The notes: generated by a model not told the origin, from the sequence alone. DNA of 64,000 bases from Streptomyces rhizosphaerihabitans (GCF_025399795.1 NZ_JAODTZ010000009.1:62001-126000), one strand, 5' to 3'. Counted from the first letter of the stretch, positions 1 to 8,804 are shown. Program-made: numbers and translations.

Positions 1-739
1 CCCGCAGTGAGGTGGCCAGGCTCCCGTCTCCCGCGGCGAGCCGGGACGGGAAGAGCTCCACGAACGGCCACTCCAGCCGGGAGGCGACGGCTCTGGCGAA
101 GCTGGTCTTGCCGGTGCCCGGCGGGCCGAAGAGGATGACCGCCTTCGGTGGCCTCACCCCGTACCGGTCGGCCAGCGCGGGCTCGGCCAGCGGCAGCACG
201 ATCCGCCGCTCGATGGCTTCCTTCTCCCGCTCCATCCCGGCGAGGGAACCCCAGAGTCCCGGTGGCTGGACCCGCCCGCCGAGCTCCGCGAGGAGACCGG
301 CGTCGCTCGCGCCGAGATGCTCGACCTTCTCGTAGAAGACCAGACCCTCGCGGGTCCGATAGCCGGAGTTCTCCAGGGCCGCGGTGCCGGTGGCCTCCGG
401 GGCGAGCAGCGCGCCGATCCGGCGGATCCCCTGCTCGCGCAGCCGCCGCTCGAGCTCGGCGATCAGGGCGCTCCCGATCCCTCGGCTGCGCCAGTTCCCC
501 GCGAGCGCCACCAGCGTGATCCAGGCCCGGTCGCCCTGGGCCTGCGCCACGGCCATGCCCACCAGGTCGTCACCGACGACCGCGACCACCGCGGGCCCGC
601 CGGTCCGGGCGGCGGCCATGACCTCGGACACGGGGAAAACGGCAGGCGAATCGTCCCTCTGCCGGTCCTGGTCCCAGATCTGGATGGCACGGTCGAGATC
701 GTCGTCGCGGAAGTCCCGCAGTCGCCACGTCGGCATCAT
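1..739 (-). CDS. GNAT acetyltransferase fused to AAA ATPase (partial, runs off left edge)
   Basis: The reading frame opens at an ATG at 739 (an ATG-ATG pair) and stays open to base 1, so the C-terminus is missing; at least 246 residues are visible. Residues about 1-145 look like a GNAT N-acetyltransferase: the acetyl-CoA loop region reads WRSRGIGSALIAELE and is followed by ALENSGYRTREGLVFYEK. After a linker that binds to ERRIVLPL, a AAA-type ATPase domain begins, with Walker A GPPGTGKTSFA near residue 215. Such GNAT plus AAA proteins occur in actinomycetes, but I know no defined role. It is the last gene of a minus-strand series, separated from the DUF397 gene by a hairpin. Domain calls are secure; the substrate is unknown. 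Confidence 0.85.
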   Translation of the reverse strand, partial: MMPTWRLRDFRDDDLDRAIQIWDQDRQRDDSPAVFPVSEVMAAARTGGPAVVAVVGDDLVGMAVAQAQGDRAWITLVALAGNWRSRGIGSALIAELERRLREQGIRRIGALLAPEATGTAALENSGYRTREGLVFYEKVEHLGASDAGLLAELGGRVQPPGLWGSLAGMEREKEAIERRIVLPLAEPALADRYGVRPPKAVILFGPPGTGKTSFARAVASRLEWPFVELFPSRLAAGDGSLATSLR

Positions 740-781
740 CGCCACCTCGCCGAGTACCCATTCTCCGCGGAGATCGGATAC

Positions 782-808
782 GTGGCGACCGGACGGCCCG
801 GTCGCCAC
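782..808 (-). terminator. Hairpin terminator after the XRE/DUF397 operon
   Basis: An 11-bp perfect inverted repeat (GTGGCGACCGG / CCGGTCGCCAC) with a 5-nt loop lies between the DUF397 stop (839) and the GNAT-AAA start (739). Both genes are on the minus strand, so it would end the upstream transcript. No U-tract is present, as usual in Streptomyces. Confidence 0.55.
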
Positions 809-838
809 CGGAGGCGTGATCAGCCTTGACTCCGCCGC

Positions 839-1114
839 TCAGACCACGGGTGCGTCGAGTCCGCCGGACTTTATGTGGTGGAGGAGTTGGGCGAGGGGGC
901 CGGGAGCGGTCGAGAGGTGGGTCGCGGGGGTGTCGCTCTCGCGGAGTTGGACGGTGCGAGGGGTGGCGGCGACTTCGACGCAGTCGTTGCCCTCACCGCC
1001 GCCGGAGAAGGAGGACTTCTGCCAGTCGGCGGGGATGGTGGCGAGCTCGAGGCAAGCGTTGCCGTCACCGCTGCCGGAGAATGATGACTTCTGCCAGTTG
1101 AGGGTGGTGTTCAT
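839..1114 (-). CDS. Tandem DUF397 domain protein
   Basis: This 91-residue protein contains two DUF397 units: NWQKSSFSGSGDGNACLEL near residues 5-24 and DWQKSSFSGGGEGNDCVEVA near residues 30-49. The second unit continues into the usual tail, VQLRESDTPATHLSTAPGPL. DUF397 proteins accompany WhiJ-like XRE regulators in Streptomyces and are thought to act as their small partners or antagonists in developmental control. The start ATG overlaps the XRE stop by 4 nt, so the two are translationally coupled. Most DUF397 proteins of 60-70 residues carry one unit; here the N-terminal half is duplicated. Confidence 0.85.
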   Translation of the reverse strand: MNTTLNWQKSSFSGSGDGNACLELATIPADWQKSSFSGGGEGNDCVEVAATPRTVQLRESDTPATHLSTAPGPLAQLLHHIKSGGLDAPVV

Positions 1115-1974
1115 AACGCGCCTCGTAGCTCCTTCGCCAGCCTGTGGATGAAGTCGCGCGATCGTTCAGGGTCGAGTGACGCGGCCTCCATCCTACGGAA
1201 AAGTGTTCGAAATGTGCCGAGTTGGGCTTCGGAGTCGATGAAGCCCGCACCCTGAGGTGCGTCGCGTACGACTGTGTCCAGCTTGGGTACGGTGGCGCCC
1301 GCGTACACCATGGCGCTGTCGGCACCGGCGAATCCATCCAGGTCGAACGGGATGACCCGTACGGTCACATGGTCCGCTTCCGAGTACTCCAGGATGTGGG
1401 TGAGTTGAGCCCGTGCTGCGGAGCGGTCGCCGACCCGGATGCGGAGAGCCGACTCGTGAATCACGGCCTCGTACGGAGTTGGCTGCGAGCCTTCGAGGAT
1501 GATGCGCCGTTCCAGTCGATGCTGGACACGCAGGTCGAGTTCGGTGTCGGGGAGTTCGGGCACCCGGTATCCGAGGATCCCGCGGGCGTAGTCCTCCGTC
1601 TGGAGCAGGCCCGGGATGTGCAGAAAGTCCACGTCCCATCGGTAGATGGAGTGGTGCTCCAGCTCGGACAGGTCCAGGAAGGACAGGGGCAGTAGACCTC
1701 GGTACTTCTCCCACCAGCCGCGCGTGCGATCGGCGGCCATCGCGACCAGTGCCTCGATCAACTCCTCGTCCGTGCAGGCGTAGTGAGCGGCCAGGCGACG
1801 TACGCGTGCCTCGCTCACACCCGCGATGGCGGACTCGATCTGGCTCATCTGGACGGAGTCGGCCCCAAGCAGCTCGGCGGCTTCTCGACTCTTCAAACCC
1901 GCCGCTTCGCGCAGTTTGCGCAGTTCAGAGCCCAGGCGTACCTGACGTGCGGTGGGCTGTCGCCGACGCGGCAT
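1111..1974 (-). CDS. XRE-family regulator with DUF5753 (WhiJ-like)
   Basis: The 287-residue product has an N-terminal helix-turn-helix (about 15-70; LRKLREAAGLKSREAAELLG, then QMSQIESAIAGVSEARV). A DUF5753 domain fills about 95-275 and includes IPGLLQTEDYARGI and VTVRVIPFDLDGFAGADSAM. This is the architecture of WhiJ and its many Streptomyces paralogues, which regulate aerial growth and sporulation genes together with DUF397 and AbaA-like ATPase partners. Upstream lies an 18-bp interrupted palindrome (2048-2065), and then the divergent ATPase gene. The target genes are unknown. Confidence 0.9.
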   Translation of the reverse strand: MPRRRQPTARQVRLGSELRKLREAAGLKSREAAELLGADSVQMSQIESAIAGVSEARVRRLAAHYACTDEELIEALVAMAADRTRGWWEKYRGLLPLSFLDLSELEHHSIYRWDVDFLHIPGLLQTEDYARGILGYRVPELPDTELDLRVQHRLERRIILEGSQPTPYEAVIHESALRIRVGDRSAARAQLTHILEYSEADHVTVRVIPFDLDGFAGADSAMVYAGATVPKLDTVVRDAPQGAGFIDSEAQLGTFRTLFRRMEAASLDPERSRDFIHRLAKELRGAL

Positions 1975-2047
1975 CGCTTCCTCCTCGCCCCCAACTGCTG
2001 GGAGGCAGTGACTCGTTCAGGGGGAAGATTACGGCAACGGCTTGCAT

Positions 2048-2065
2048 GGTCCTAATTTGAGGACC
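2048..2065. promoter_or_regulatory. Inverted repeat in XRE/ATPase divergent region
   Basis: GGTCCTAATTTGAGGACC is a perfect 6-bp inverted repeat with an A/T-rich 6-bp centre, standing out in GC-rich DNA 75 nt upstream of the XRE start. It is a candidate autoregulatory operator for the XRE protein. This is inference from position and symmetry only. Confidence 0.4.
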
Positions 2066-2209
2066 TACCGTCAGTGACGCGACGCATACGCTGCGGAACA
2101 CCGGGACCCCGGAAGCGCACCACTCCGTCCTGCCATGACGGTCGTGGCATGCCACCGCCCGACGCCGCCGTGCGACCTCAACCTCTGACACCTGAACCGG
2201 AGTTCACGC

Positions 2210-2611
2210 ATGCCCACAACCGAGCCCTGGAACTACGCGCTGCACATCCCCCAGGACGTCCGTGCAGTCACCGTCTGCCGCCGCACTGTCCGCCTGATCC
2301 TGACCCTGCACGGCCTGATCCGCCTCGCGGACGTCGCCGAGCTGCTGGCCGCGGAGCTGGTCTCAAATGCCGTACGGCATACGAAGGGGCCGGCGGCCCT
2401 GCGGCTGCACTGGCGGGCCGGGGTGCTGCGGATCGGTGCCTGGGACGCGAGCCCGGTGCCGCCGTACGACGTGGAGGCGGCCTCCGCCGAGGCGGAAGCG
2501 GGCCGGGGTCTCGTCCTCGTCCGGGCCTGCGCCGACGACTGGGGCTGGCATCCACTGCGCCAGGGCGGCGACACCGGCAAGTACGTGTGGTGCGACCTCG
2601 CTGCCGGTTAG
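2210..2611 (+). CDS. RsbW-like ATP-binding protein (GHKL ATPase)
   Basis: The protein has 133 residues and starts at the ATG at 2210, with CGGAG 7 nt upstream. It is a minimal HATPase_c domain: N-box LLAAELVSNAVRHTKG (about 45-60), G1 box IGAWDASPVPP (about 75-85), and G2 region EAGRGLVLVRACADDWGW (about 100-117). It has no transmembrane or phosphoacceptor part. Family members are anti-sigma/anti-anti-sigma-type kinases, and in Streptomyces they cluster with XRE/DUF397 genes, as here, to form a WhiJ/DUF397/ATPase trio. The partner sigma factor or target is unknown. Confidence 0.85.
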   Translation: MPTTEPWNYALHIPQDVRAVTVCRRTVRLILTLHGLIRLADVAELLAAELVSNAVRHTKGPAALRLHWRAGVLRIGAWDASPVPPYDVEAASAEAEAGRGLVLVRACADDWGWHPLRQGGDTGKYVWCDLAAG

Positions 2612-2612
2612 G

Positions 2613-2688
2613 GGGCCTGTCGCTTGGATCAGGTCGGCCGCCCTCTCAGCCACGCCGCGATGCGCGGCGTGATCCGGACAACGGGTCC
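2613..2688. repeat. Short hairpin element with imperfect terminal inverted repeats
   Basis: The arms GGGCCTGTCGCTTGGATC (2613-2630) and GATCCGGACAACGGGTCC (2671-2688) are imperfectly inverted (about 12 of 18 positions match). Between them lies a perfect 9-bp hairpin, CACGCCGCG-ATG-CGCGGCGTG (2651-2671). The hairpin could terminate the ATPase gene. The outer arms resemble Streptomyces IS/MITE ends as I recall them, so this may be a degenerate MITE remnant. Confidence 0.4.
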
Positions 2689-2771
2689 TGGGGTTTCCCA
2701 AGGGACTGATCCCGGAGAGCTGTTGCGCCGCACCTGTTGCAGGGGGTTGCCCGCGGCGGTACACAGCGGAT

Positions 2772-3188
2772 GTGCGGGAGACCATCAGGATTCCATGGTT
2801 GGCGGCGGTGCAAGCGCTGGTGCTTCAGCTGCCGATGCTGGTGGGCATAGGGGGTTTCGAGTATGCGCCAGGGGTGATCAGACCGTGGCTGGACGGGGCC
2901 CTGATGGCAGGCACGGCGTTGCTGACCTGGCGGACCGCCGTGGCGCGGCTCCAGGTGTCCCCTGAAGGCATTCGCAGTCACGGGACATGGCGCACGCGGT
3001 TCGTGCCGTGGGAGGACCTTGTCTGGGTGAGCGTTGTCCCGTCGGGCGACCTGTGGGAGTTCCCCGTCGCCATCCTCTCGGATGGGCGTGAAGTGCCGCT
3101 CACCGGCGTGTACGGCTTGCGCAGCGACGTTGAGTCACGCGTGGACCGGATCGCGGAGCGACTCATCATGCTGAGCGACCAGGCCTGA
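2772..3188 (+). CDS. Small PH-like domain membrane protein
   Basis: The 138-residue protein starts at GTG 2772. Two membrane segments, about residues 7-28 (WLAAVQALVLQLPMLVGIGG) and 38-55, are followed by a soluble C-terminal half. That half contains LQVSPEGIRSHGTWRTRFVPW and VAILSDGREVPLTGVYGL, the pattern of bacterial PH-like (bPH) domains in which the strand ITSHG/W is typical. The function is unknown. It stands alone between two hairpins, with no operon partner. Confidence 0.65.
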   Translation: MRETIRIPWLAAVQALVLQLPMLVGIGGFEYAPGVIRPWLDGALMAGTALLTWRTAVARLQVSPEGIRSHGTWRTRFVPWEDLVWVSVVPSGDLWEFPVAILSDGREVPLTGVYGLRSDVESRVDRIAERLIMLSDQA

Positions 3189-3227
3189 GCGACCGGGTCG
3201 GGGAGGCGGACCGAACGCCTCGAAGAG

Positions 3228-3251
3228 CCGGAGTTCCCTGAGGAACCCCGG
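3228..3251. terminator. Bidirectional terminator between convergent genes
   Basis: A 10-bp inverted repeat (CCGGAGTTCC / GGAACCCCGG, one mismatch) with a 4-nt loop lies between the convergent stops at 3188 and 3267. Confidence 0.55.
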
Positions 3252-3266
3252 CCCCGGGTGCGGGTG

Positions 3267-3587
3267 TTACTCCGCCGTCGGCGGAGCGTGCTCCTCGGCC
3301 GGGGATTCCGGCATCGTCGGCGGCAGCGGCCGCAGCCACAGCCACGCCAGGAAGAACAGGCCGAGGGCGAGCATGCCGAGGCCGGTCCAGAGGTTGATGT
3401 TGATGCCGCCCGCCTTGTCGAGGTCGGCGTCGGAGGCCGTGATCCCGGCGATGGTGACGATGATGCCGTAGATCACGAACAGGCCGCCGATGATGCGGCG
3501 GATGTCGAACAGGCGAGCGGCGGTCGCGGACTTCTTCTCGAGTTCCGAGACCTCGCGCTGCGCGTCGCGTTCCGAATAGTCGGACAT
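3267..3587 (-). CDS. Small membrane protein accompanying the symporter
   Basis: The 106-residue product has two hydrophobic segments, about residues 33-51 (GGLFVIYGIIVTIAGITA) and 66-86 (LWTGLGMLALGLFFLAWLWL). An acidic, charged N-terminus precedes them and a proline-rich tail follows. It lies 40 nt downstream of the SSS symporter on the same strand and is very probably co-transcribed. The small-partner arrangement is common among SSS transporters, where the partner may aid assembly or energisation, but no family name is certain here. Confidence 0.75.
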   Translation of the reverse strand: MSDYSERDAQREVSELEKKSATAARLFDIRRIIGGLFVIYGIIVTIAGITASDADLDKAGGININLWTGLGMLALGLFFLAWLWLRPLPPTMPESPAEEHAPPTAE

Positions 3588-3627
3588 GGTTTCTTGATTC
3601 TCCCTCGTCGGAACGGGTCGGGACTCG

Positions 3628-5328
3628 TCAGAACGAGAACGGGATGTAGCAGGCGGTCGCCAGGATCAGCGCGCCCCAGCCCAGCAGAGCGGGCCTGCGG
3701 TACCAGGCGTCGTCGCCGGGGGCCGGCGGCTCGGCCATGCCGGGGGACACGGTGCCGTAGACCAGGCCCTGGAGCTCCTCCGCCGGCTTCGGGGCGGTGA
3801 AGAGCGAGACCCCCACCATCACCACGCCACCGGCCACGAAGGCGACGATCGCGGAGACGAAGTTGGCGCCCTGGTCGGAGGGGAAGCCGATCACGTCCTG
3901 CTTGTAGAGGACGAAGTAGTTCACCATCGCGGCCGTCGTGCCGGCCAGCAGCCCCCAGAAGCCCGACTTCACCGACGCCCGCTTCCAGAACATGCCGACG
4001 ATGAAGACCGCGAACATCGGCACGTTGAAGAAGGAGAAGAGCGTCTGGAGGTAGCTCATGATGTTGGAGAAGGACGAGGCCAGGAAGGCCGTACCGATCG
4101 ACGCCAGGACGCCGACGACCGTGATCAGGCGGCCGAAGCGCACGTAGTAGGAGTCCTCGCGGTCCGTCACCACGTACCTCGCCCAGATGTCGGTCGTGAA
4201 GACCGTGTTGAAGGACGAGACGTTGGCGGCCATGCCCGCCATGAAGGCGGCCAGCAGACCGGTCACCGCGATGCCGAGCACACCGTTCGGCAGCAACTCC
4301 TGCATCAGGTACGGGATCGCGTCGTTGTACTGGAGATCCGAGCCGCTCGTGCCGATCTTCGGGACCAGGACAGCCGCCACCAGACCCGGGATCATCACCA
4401 GGAAGACGATGAAGATCTTCGGGTAGGCCGCGATGAGCGGGGTGCGCTGGGCCGCGGAGAGGTTCTTCGCCGACAGCGCGCGCTGCACCTCGGCGAAGTT
4501 CGTCGTCCAGTAGCCGAAGGACAGCACGAAGCCGAGACCGAGCACGATGGTCAGCCAGTTGGCGCCGAGCGGGTTGTCGCTGCCGATGCCCGTGCCGCCC
4601 CAGGCCGTCGTGAAGTCGGCGCCGTGGGTCTTGTCGAGGGAGTCCGTCAGCCCTCCCCAGCCGCCCACCCGGTTCAGGCCGAGCACGGTGATCGGGATCA
4701 GTGCCGCCAGGATCACGAAGAACTGGAGCACCTCGTTGTAGATCGCGGAGGAGAGACCGCCGAGGGTGATGTAGGCGAGGACGAAGAAGCCGGCGACCAC
4801 GATCGCCACCCACTGCGGCCAGCCGAGCAGGGCCTCGACGACGATCGCGAGCGAGTAGAGGTTGACGCCGGCGATGAGGACGGCGGCGAAGGCGAACAGG
4901 ATCGAACTCAGCAGGTGCGCCCATTTGTCGAAACGCAGCAGCAGGAACTCGGGCACCGAGCGGACCTTGGAGCCGTAGTAGAACGGCATCATCACCAGGC
5001 CCAGGAAGACCATCGCCGGGATGGCGCCGATCCAGTACCAGTGCACGGTGTAGACGCCGTACTGCGCGCTGTTGGCGGCCATGCCGAGGATCTCGGTGGC
5101 GCCCAGGTTGGCCGAGATGAAGGCCAGGCCGGTGATCCAGGCGGGCAGTGAGCGCCCGGACAGGAAGAAGTCGAGGCTCGTCCTCACCGAGCGGCGGGCC
5201 GCGAAGCCGATGCCCAGGACGACCACGAAATAGATGCCGAGGATTGTGTAGTCGAGTGCGTTCGTGGGGAGTCGCAGCTCGGCGGCGAGCAGGGTGCCCG
5301 GTTGGGGCGGATATGTGGGGGACTGCAT
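3628..5328 (-). CDS. Sodium:solute symporter (SSS family), probable galactose uptake
   Basis: At 566 residues this is the normal length for SGLT-type SSS transporters with about 13-14 membrane helices. Family signatures include RSLPAWITGLAFISANLGA (about 58-76) and GGLSSAIYNEVLQFF (about 170-184) in the conserved helix region. It is transcribed divergently from galTEK across a 160-nt intergenic region, which points to galactose or another hexose as substrate. The orthologous arrangement exists in S. coelicolor as I recall it. Substrate assignment is inferred from context; family assignment is secure. Confidence 0.88.
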   Translation of the reverse strand: MQSPTYPPQPGTLLAAELRLPTNALDYTILGIYFVVVLGIGFAARRSVRTSLDFFLSGRSLPAWITGLAFISANLGATEILGMAANSAQYGVYTVHWYWIGAIPAMVFLGLVMMPFYYGSKVRSVPEFLLLRFDKWAHLLSSILFAFAAVLIAGVNLYSLAIVVEALLGWPQWVAIVVAGFFVLAYITLGGLSSAIYNEVLQFFVILAALIPITVLGLNRVGGWGGLTDSLDKTHGADFTTAWGGTGIGSDNPLGANWLTIVLGLGFVLSFGYWTTNFAEVQRALSAKNLSAAQRTPLIAAYPKIFIVFLVMIPGLVAAVLVPKIGTSGSDLQYNDAIPYLMQELLPNGVLGIAVTGLLAAFMAGMAANVSSFNTVFTTDIWARYVVTDREDSYYVRFGRLITVVGVLASIGTAFLASSFSNIMSYLQTLFSFFNVPMFAVFIVGMFWKRASVKSGFWGLLAGTTAAMVNYFVLYKQDVIGFPSDQGANFVSAIVAFVAGGVVMVGVSLFTAPKPAEELQGLVYGTVSPGMAEPPAPGDDAWYRRPALLGWGALILATACYIPFSF

Positions 5329-5412
5329 CAGAACTCGCTTCGTCTCATGAACCTATCGGACCGGAACCTATGCCTCCGCATGCAGGAAATGCACCTTCGG
5401 GTGGTGTCCTTT

Positions 5413-5481
5413 GTTTGATTGTGACGTTGACTGTGGTGGTGGCTTGTGGTTTGTTGTGTTCGGTTATGTTTGAAGGTTTGA
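5413..5481. promoter_or_regulatory. GTTTGA repeats in gal divergent promoter region
   Basis: The hexamer GTTTGA occurs three times (5413-5418, 5468-5473, 5476-5481) in a markedly T/G-rich, strand-asymmetric stretch directly upstream of galT. The last copy abuts the first possible galT start. The S. lividans galactose-inducible promoter galP1 is known to carry repeated hexamers, and DeoR-type sugar regulators bind such direct repeats. The assignment as operator is inference. Confidence 0.5.
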
Positions 5482-5506
5482 TCGGGTGCTGATGGGGAGT
5501 CCGACT

Positions 5507-6595
5507 GTGAAGAAGACCTCGACCCGGCTCGCCGACGGTCGTGAGCTCATCTATTACGACGCGGGCGACGACAAGGTGCGCGACGCGGTGGACCGGCGCC
5601 CGCTCGACCCGACGGTCACCACCTCGGAGGTGCGCCGCGACCCGCTGCTCGGCGACTCGGTGGCGATCGCCTCGCACCGCCAGGGGCGCATCTACCACCC
5701 GCCGGCGAACGAGTGCCCGCTGTGCCCGTCCTCCGGTGACCGGCTGAGCGAGATTCCCGACTCCTCGTACGACGTCGTGGTGTTCGAGAATCGTTTCCCC
5801 TCGCTGGCCGGCGACTCCGGCCGCTGCGAGGTCGTCTGTTTCACCTCCGACCACGACGCGTCCTTCGCGGATCTGACGGAGGCGCAGGCCGGCCTCGTCC
5901 TGGAGGCGTGGACGGACCGCACCGCCGAACTGTCGCATCTGCCCTCCGTCGAACAGGTCTTCTGCTTCGAGAACCGTGGCGCCGAGATCGGTGTGACACT
6001 CGGTCACCCGCACGGGCAGATCTACGGCTACCCCTTCACCACCCCTCGTACCGCACTGATGCTGCGCTCGCTCGCCGCGCACAAGGAGGCGACCGGCGGC
6101 GCGAACCTGTTCGACGAGGTCCTCGCACGGGAACTGGCGGACGGCTCACGGATCGTCCTGTCGGGCGAGCACTGGGTCGCCTTCGTCCCGTACGCCGCCC
6201 ACTGGCCGTACGAGGTCCACCTCTACCCGCGCCGCCGTGTGCCGGACCTGCTCGGCCTCGACGAGGACGCGCGCACAGAGTTCCCCCAGGTCTATCTGGA
6301 ACTCTTGAGGCGCTTCGACCGGATCTTCGACGGACCGGACGGTGGGAAGGAAGGGGCGGGCGAGCCGCAGACGCCGTACATCGCGGCGTGGCACCAGGCT
6401 CCCTTCGGCCCGCTGGAGGAGTTCGAAGGAGTCAACCGGGACGACTTCGCGCTCCACCTCGAGCTTTTCACCATCCGCCGCACTTCCGGCAAGCTGAAGT
6501 TCCTCGCGGGCTCCGAGTCCGGCATGAACGTGTTCATCAACGACGTGCCGCCGGAGACCGCGGCTCAGCGACTGCGAGAGGTAGCGAGTTCATGA
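5507..6595 (+). CDS. galT: Galactose-1-phosphate uridylyltransferase
   Basis: GalT transfers UMP from UDP-glucose to galactose-1-phosphate, giving UDP-galactose and glucose-1-phosphate (Leloir pathway, cytoplasm). Diagnostic features are the zinc-binding [24 protein letters not shown], the active-site region [15 protein letters not shown] containing the HPH motif with catalytic histidine, and WHQAPFGP near the end. I prefer the GTG at 5507, preceded by GGGGAG at 7 nt, giving a protein starting (M)[10 protein letters not shown] of 362 residues. An in-frame GTG at 5486 and an ATG at 5492 are possible alternatives. It overlaps galE by 4 nt and is the first gene of galTEK. Confidence 0.93.
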   Translation: MKKTSTRLADGRELIYYDAGDDKVRDAVDRRPLDPTVTTSEVRRDPLLGDSVAIASHRQGRIYHPPANECPLCPSSGDRLSEIPDSSYDVVVFENRFPSLAGDSGRCEVVCFTSDHDASFADLTEAQAGLVLEAWTDRTAELSHLPSVEQVFCFENRGAEIGVTLGHPHGQIYGYPFTTPRTALMLRSLAAHKEATGGANLFDEVLARELADGSRIVLSGEHWVAFVPYAAHWPYEVHLYPRRRVPDLLGLDEDARTEFPQVYLELLRRFDRIFDGPDGGKEGAGEPQTPYIAAWHQAPFGPLEEFEGVNRDDFALHLELFTIRRTSGKLKFLAGSESGMNVFINDVPPETAAQRLREVASS

Positions 6596-7557
6596 GTGGG
6601 AAGTACCTGGTCACCGGTGGAGCCGGCTATGTGGGCAGCGTGGTCGCGCGCCACCTGCTCGAAGCGGGCCACGAGGTCACCGTTCTCGACAACCTCTCGA
6701 CGGGATTCCGCGAGGGCGTTCCCGCCGGTGCCGCGTTCATCGAGGGCGACATCCGCGACGCCGCCAAGTGGCTGGACCGCTCGTACGACGCCGTCCTGCA
6801 CTTCGCCGCGTTCTCGCAGGTCGGCGAGTCCGTGGTCAAGCCCGAGAAGTACTGGGACAACAACGTCGGCGGCACCATGGCGCTGCTCGCCGCGATGCGC
6901 GAGGCCGGCGTGCGCAAGCTGGTCTTCTCCTCCACGGCCGCGACGTACGGCGAGCCCGAGACCACCCCGATCGTCGAGTCCGCGCCCACCCGGCCCACCA
7001 ACCCCTACGGCGCATCCAAGCTCGCCGTCGACCACATGATCACCGGTGAGGCCGCGGCGCACGGACTCGGTGCCGTCTCCCTGCGGTACTTCAACGTGGC
7101 CGGCGCGTACGGCGACAGCGGCGAGCGGCACGACCCCGAGTCGCACCTCATCCCGCTCGTCCTCCAGGTCGCGCAGGGCCGCCGCGACGCGATCTCCGTC
7201 TACGGCGACGACTACCCGACGCCGGACGGCACCTGCATCCGCGACTACATCCATGTCGCGGACCTCGCCGAGGCGCACCTGCTGGCGGTCGCCGCCGCCT
7301 CGCCCGGCGAGCACCTGATCTGCAACCTCGGCAACGGCAACGGCTTCTCGGTCCGCGAGGTCATCGAGACGGTGCGCCAGGTGACCGGGCACCCGATCCC
7401 CGAGGTCATGGCACCGCGCCGCGGCGGGGACCCGGCGGTCCTGGTCGCCTCGGCGGACACCGCCCGGGAACGGCTCGGATGGAACCCGTCCCGCGCGGAT
7501 CTCGCGGGGATCGTCGCGGACGCGTGGGAGTTCGCACAGAACGTAGCGAAGGGGTAG
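6592..7557 (+). CDS. galE: UDP-glucose 4-epimerase
   Basis: The protein has 321 residues and an ATG start overlapping the galT stop (ATGA). It is an NAD-dependent short-chain epimerase that interconverts UDP-galactose and UDP-glucose. The N-terminal Rossmann motif is TGGAGYVGS (about 7-15). The catalytic region is SSTAATYGE with YGASKLAVD (the YxxxK motif, about 137-145). Other typical segments are LRYFNVAGA and [18 protein letters not shown]. lividans is known to have a constitutive internal promoter before galE; I cannot identify one reliably here. Confidence 0.95.
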   Translation: MSGKYLVTGGAGYVGSVVARHLLEAGHEVTVLDNLSTGFREGVPAGAAFIEGDIRDAAKWLDRSYDAVLHFAAFSQVGESVVKPEKYWDNNVGGTMALLAAMREAGVRKLVFSSTAATYGEPETTPIVESAPTRPTNPYGASKLAVDHMITGEAAAHGLGAVSLRYFNVAGAYGDSGERHDPESHLIPLVLQVAQGRRDAISVYGDDYPTPDGTCIRDYIHVADLAEAHLLAVAAASPGEHLICNLGNGNGFSVREVIETVRQVTGHPIPEVMAPRRGGDPAVLVASADTARERLGWNPSRADLAGIVADAWEFAQNVAKG

Positions 7558-7559
7558 CA

Positions 7560-8711
7560 GTGGACCAGGTGGGGGTACGTGAAGGCTTCGAGGAGCTGTA
7601 CGGTGCCGCGCCCGAGGGCGTCTGGGCGGCGCCGGGCCGGGTCAACCTGATCGGCGAGTACACGGACTTCAACGAGGGGTTCGTGATGCCGCTCGCGCTG
7701 CCGCACACGGCGGTCGCGGCGGTGTCCCGCCGGTCCGACGGGGTGCTGCGGCTGCACTCGGCGGACATCGACGGACCGGTCGTCGAACTGCGCGTCGACG
7801 AACTGGTGCCCCGGTCGGACACCGGCTGGGCCGCGTATCCGGCGGGAGTGGTGTGGGCGCTGCGCGAGGCGGGCCACGACGTCGGTGGCGCGGACATCCA
7901 TCTGGCGTCCACGGTCCCCACCGGCGCGGGGCTGTCCTCCTCGGCGGCCCTGGAGGTCGTCACGGCCCTCGCCCTCGACGACCTCTACGGACTCGGGCTC
8001 ACCCGCCCCGAGCTGGCACTCCTCGCACAGCGCGCCGAGAACGACTTCGTCGGCGTGCCGTGCGGGGTGATGGACCAGACGGCGTCGGCGTGCTGCACCG
8101 AGGGCCACGCCCTGCACCTCGACTGCCGCGACCTGTCGATCCGCCAGGTCCCCTTCGACCTCGCCTCCCAGGGACTCGAACTCCTGGTCGTCGACACCCG
8201 GGTGAAGCACGCGCTCGGGGACGGGGCGTACGCCGAACGGCGCGCGGGCTGCGAGGAGGGGGCACGGCAGCTGGGCGTCTCCCATCTGCGTGATGTCGCC
8301 TACGAGGAGCTCGACGCGGCCCTCGCCCGTCTCTCCGACGAACGCGTCCGCCGCTATGTCCGCCACGTCGTCTCCGACGACCACCGGGTGGACCGGGTCA
8401 TCGCCCTGCTGGACGCGGGCGACGTGCGGGCGATCGGGCCGGTCCTGACGGACGGTCACGCCTCGCTGCGCGACGATCTGCGGATCTCCTGCGCCGAGCT
8501 GGACCTCACGGTCTCCACCGCGAACGCCGCGGGTGCGCTGGGCGCCCGGATGACGGGCGGCGGCTTCGGCGGCTCCGCCGTCGTACTGGTGGAGTCCACC
8601 GACGTGGACAGCGTCACCAAGGCGGTCATGGAGGCCTTCGCCGCGGCGGGCTTCACGGCCCCCCGGGTGTTCCCGGCGGTCCCTTCGGCGGGCGCCCGCC
8701 GGCTGAGCTGA
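7560..8711 (+). CDS. galK: Galactokinase
   Basis: The GTG start at 7560 lies 2 nt after the galE stop, and its ribosome-binding site (GAAGGGG) lies inside the galE 3' end; the product has 383 residues. GalK phosphorylates galactose at C1 using ATP. All three GHMP-kinase motifs are present: APGRVNLIGEYTDFNEGFVM (galactokinase signature, about 22-41), PTGAGLSSSAALEV (ATP loop, about 120-133), and MTGGGFGGSAVVLV (C-terminal glycine motif). Length and order match Streptomyces galTEK operons. A hairpin at 8805-8849 follows. Confidence 0.95.
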   Translation: MDQVGVREGFEELYGAAPEGVWAAPGRVNLIGEYTDFNEGFVMPLALPHTAVAAVSRRSDGVLRLHSADIDGPVVELRVDELVPRSDTGWAAYPAGVVWALREAGHDVGGADIHLASTVPTGAGLSSSAALEVVTALALDDLYGLGLTRPELALLAQRAENDFVGVPCGVMDQTASACCTEGHALHLDCRDLSIRQVPFDLASQGLELLVVDTRVKHALGDGAYAERRAGCEEGARQLGVSHLRDVAYEELDAALARLSDERVRRYVRHVVSDDHRVDRVIALLDAGDVRAIGPVLTDGHASLRDDLRISCAELDLTVSTANAAGALGARMTGGGFGGSAVVLVESTDVDSVTKAVMEAFAAAGFTAPRVFPAVPSAGARRLS

Positions 8712-8804
8712 CCCCTCGGACCGGACAGGGACTCGGGCACGCGTCACGCGCGCTCCCGGGCCCGCCGGAGTATCCGCCTCCGCGCGCCGCCGCCTCTCCG
8801 CCCG

